The notes beneath the pieces are model-generated. The model had not been told where the DNA came from, made no database searches, and saw only the letters and a list, made by a program, of their open reading frames with translations. A stretch of 36,785 bases of DNA from Turicibacter sp. (lineage in GTDB: Bacteria > Bacillota_I > Bacilli_A > MOL361 > Turicibacteraceae), in the NCBI GenBank assembly GCA_009780245.1, contig WRAJ01000022.1, positions 1 through 36,785 of the forward strand. Direction: 5' to 3'. The translations under genes and the position numbers were made by a program. Numbering within the stretch: the stretch's first letter is position 1; the number at the start of each line of letters is the position of its first letter. Below are positions 36,060 to 36,785 of this stretch, one piece after another.

Positions 36060-36321
36060 GCTATATTAACAATTATATCACTTTTTTGTTATGAAATAAA
36101 TAGATGACTTGTTTCATAATTCGTTTAAAAGGTCAAAAGAGTTTTGGAATGTTAAACTAAAGAAAATCGTTTACTAATTTGTCAAATGCAATTCCCAAGT
36201 AAAACACACACAATCCAACAAAATAAACTTGATTTAACTCATAAACTCTAATATGCTTCATACAATAGACATAAAGTGGTTTTTCGGAGTCCGCTCGGCT
36301 AAAGTAAAAAACCGAAAATGT

Positions 36322-36374
36322 TGAACTAAGAGCTGAGAGTAGTTTCAAGTGATAGCTTGCTCTTAGTTCATTTT
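36322..36374. terminator. Orphan terminator-like hairpin
   Basis: TGAACTAAGAGC (36322-36333) pairs perfectly with GCTCTTAGTTCA (36359-36370), 25-nt loop, then TTTTG. No gene ends just before it on either strand, so it may be left from a lost gene. Confidence 0.55.
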
Positions 36375-36482
36375 GTTATATAGAAGAAAATTCATACAAA
36401 CAGGTGAATTTGTTAAAATTAAGGAAGATTATAAATTGTGAATATATTGATCAATAGTTTTGTGTAAATGAGAGTTTGAAAC

Positions 36483-36516
36483 TATCGATCGCGAATGGAC
36501 GATGAAACGATCGATA
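36483..36516 (+). promoter_or_regulatory. 9-bp inverted repeat upstream of a degenerate start, possible operator
   Basis: TATCGATCG (36483-36491) and CGATCGATA (36508-36516), 16 nt apart, lie just before an SD AAAGGGTGAT (36519-36528). Either an operator or an RNA hairpin next to the ribosome site. Confidence 0.4.
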
Positions 36517-36533
36517 AGAAAGGGTGATTTATT

Positions 36534-36785
36534 ATGCTTAAAGAGTCACGTAAATTGTAGTTAAAAGAATCTTATTCAAATTCATTTTTAAAAACTGTAA
36601 GTGCATTTTCTAATGATAGTGATTGCTTGTAGTATGATATGCTGAATTTCAAAGTTAATTACCACGGTGATTTACTTGCTGTGACCGTGCGTGGCGATGC
36701 GTTTACGGTCGAACGGTTGAGCGCGGTAAATGAGTCGATTGAAATTCTGCACAAAGGCGAGCTTCATTCAGTGGTGGATTCACTG
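36534..36785 (+). pseudogene. Remnant of a GH65-type glycoside phosphorylase gene, C-terminal domain (runs off window)
   Basis: A good SD and ATG at 36534 open a frame that stops after eight codons (TAG), continues in the same frame, stops again (TAG just before 36633), then stays open from ATG 36639 to the window end. The last part, MLNFKVNYHGDLLAVTVRG and on to a strand IEILHKGELHSVV, resembles the small C-terminal beta domain of GH65 maltose/kojibiose phosphorylases (their usual ending LSFKINYRG). The catalytic barrel is missing. Codons of the last part are GC-richer, like the rest of the chromosome, whereas those before it are AT-rich. So the 3' end of an older gene seems joined to inserted DNA. 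The resemblance is short and the remainder is outside the window. Confidence 0.5.

Larger units (their letters stand above)
36060..36533. other. AT-rich gene-free stretch right of the ATPase
   Basis: About 470 nt. It holds an orphan 12-bp hairpin (36322-36370) and, at 36483-36516, a 9-bp inverted repeat. A small minus-strand frame at 36157-36261 (34 codons, hydrophobic) is not convincing. No transposase, integrase or tRNA is visible. Confidence 0.5.

Noticed and set aside
36157..36348. Small hydrophobic minus-strand protein
   Set aside because: Needs a TTG start in a hairpin, or only 34 codons from ATG 36261, with no SD and no known family.

Overview
The window comes from a Bacillota (Firmicutes) bacterium that carries endospore genes (spoIID, spoIIQ, spoIVB, spo0A). 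Base composition is moderate over most of the window and clearly AT-rich at the right end. Promoters are sigma-A-like, Shine-Dalgarno (SD) sites are strong, and the lysine operon has an L-box leader. The orders atp operon / DUF1146 / spoIID / spoIIQ and spoIVB / spo0A resemble Bacillus-type synteny, although murA is absent before spoIID and spo0A is inverted. I cannot name the genus from sequence alone.

Layout. 1-2734: tail of an NTF2/SnoaL-like gene, then a gluconate shunt (gluconokinase plus short 6-phosphogluconate dehydrogenase). 2911-8401, minus strand: lysine operon lysA-dapA-dapB-asd-lysC behind a lysine riboswitch whose aptamer, antiterminator and terminator strands can all be traced. 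8483-15604: rpiB, then the F-type ATP synthase operon atpI-B-E-F-(delta/alpha fusion)-G-D-C and a DUF1146 gene. 15938-17656: spoIID and spoIIQ. 17767-22423: ung, a minus-strand run rimM-trmD-HIT-HAD, a CPBP protease and rplS. 22537-26203: nicotinate phosphoribosyltransferase, spoIVB and a convergent spo0A, with three tandem hairpins between the last two. 26565-29903: two duplicated genes for zinc-ribbon membrane proteins and a histidine phosphatase. 30332-33877: mfd. 33900-36640: AT-rich segment with a P-loop ATPase of foreign look, followed by what seems to be the C-terminal end of a GH65 glycoside phosphorylase.

The most unusual feature is in the ATP synthase. There is no separate delta gene. 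The b gene overlaps a reading frame whose first ~60 residues match the C-terminal domain of delta and then run in frame into alpha. The delta N-terminal domain and the alpha N-terminal helix, which normally bind each other, are both missing. The c subunit carries a complete candidate Na+ ligand set at Q32, E65 and T66. Together these suggest a sodium-coupled ATP synthase with a redesigned peripheral-stalk attachment.

All calls rest on reading motifs and pairings by eye. No database or folding program was run.
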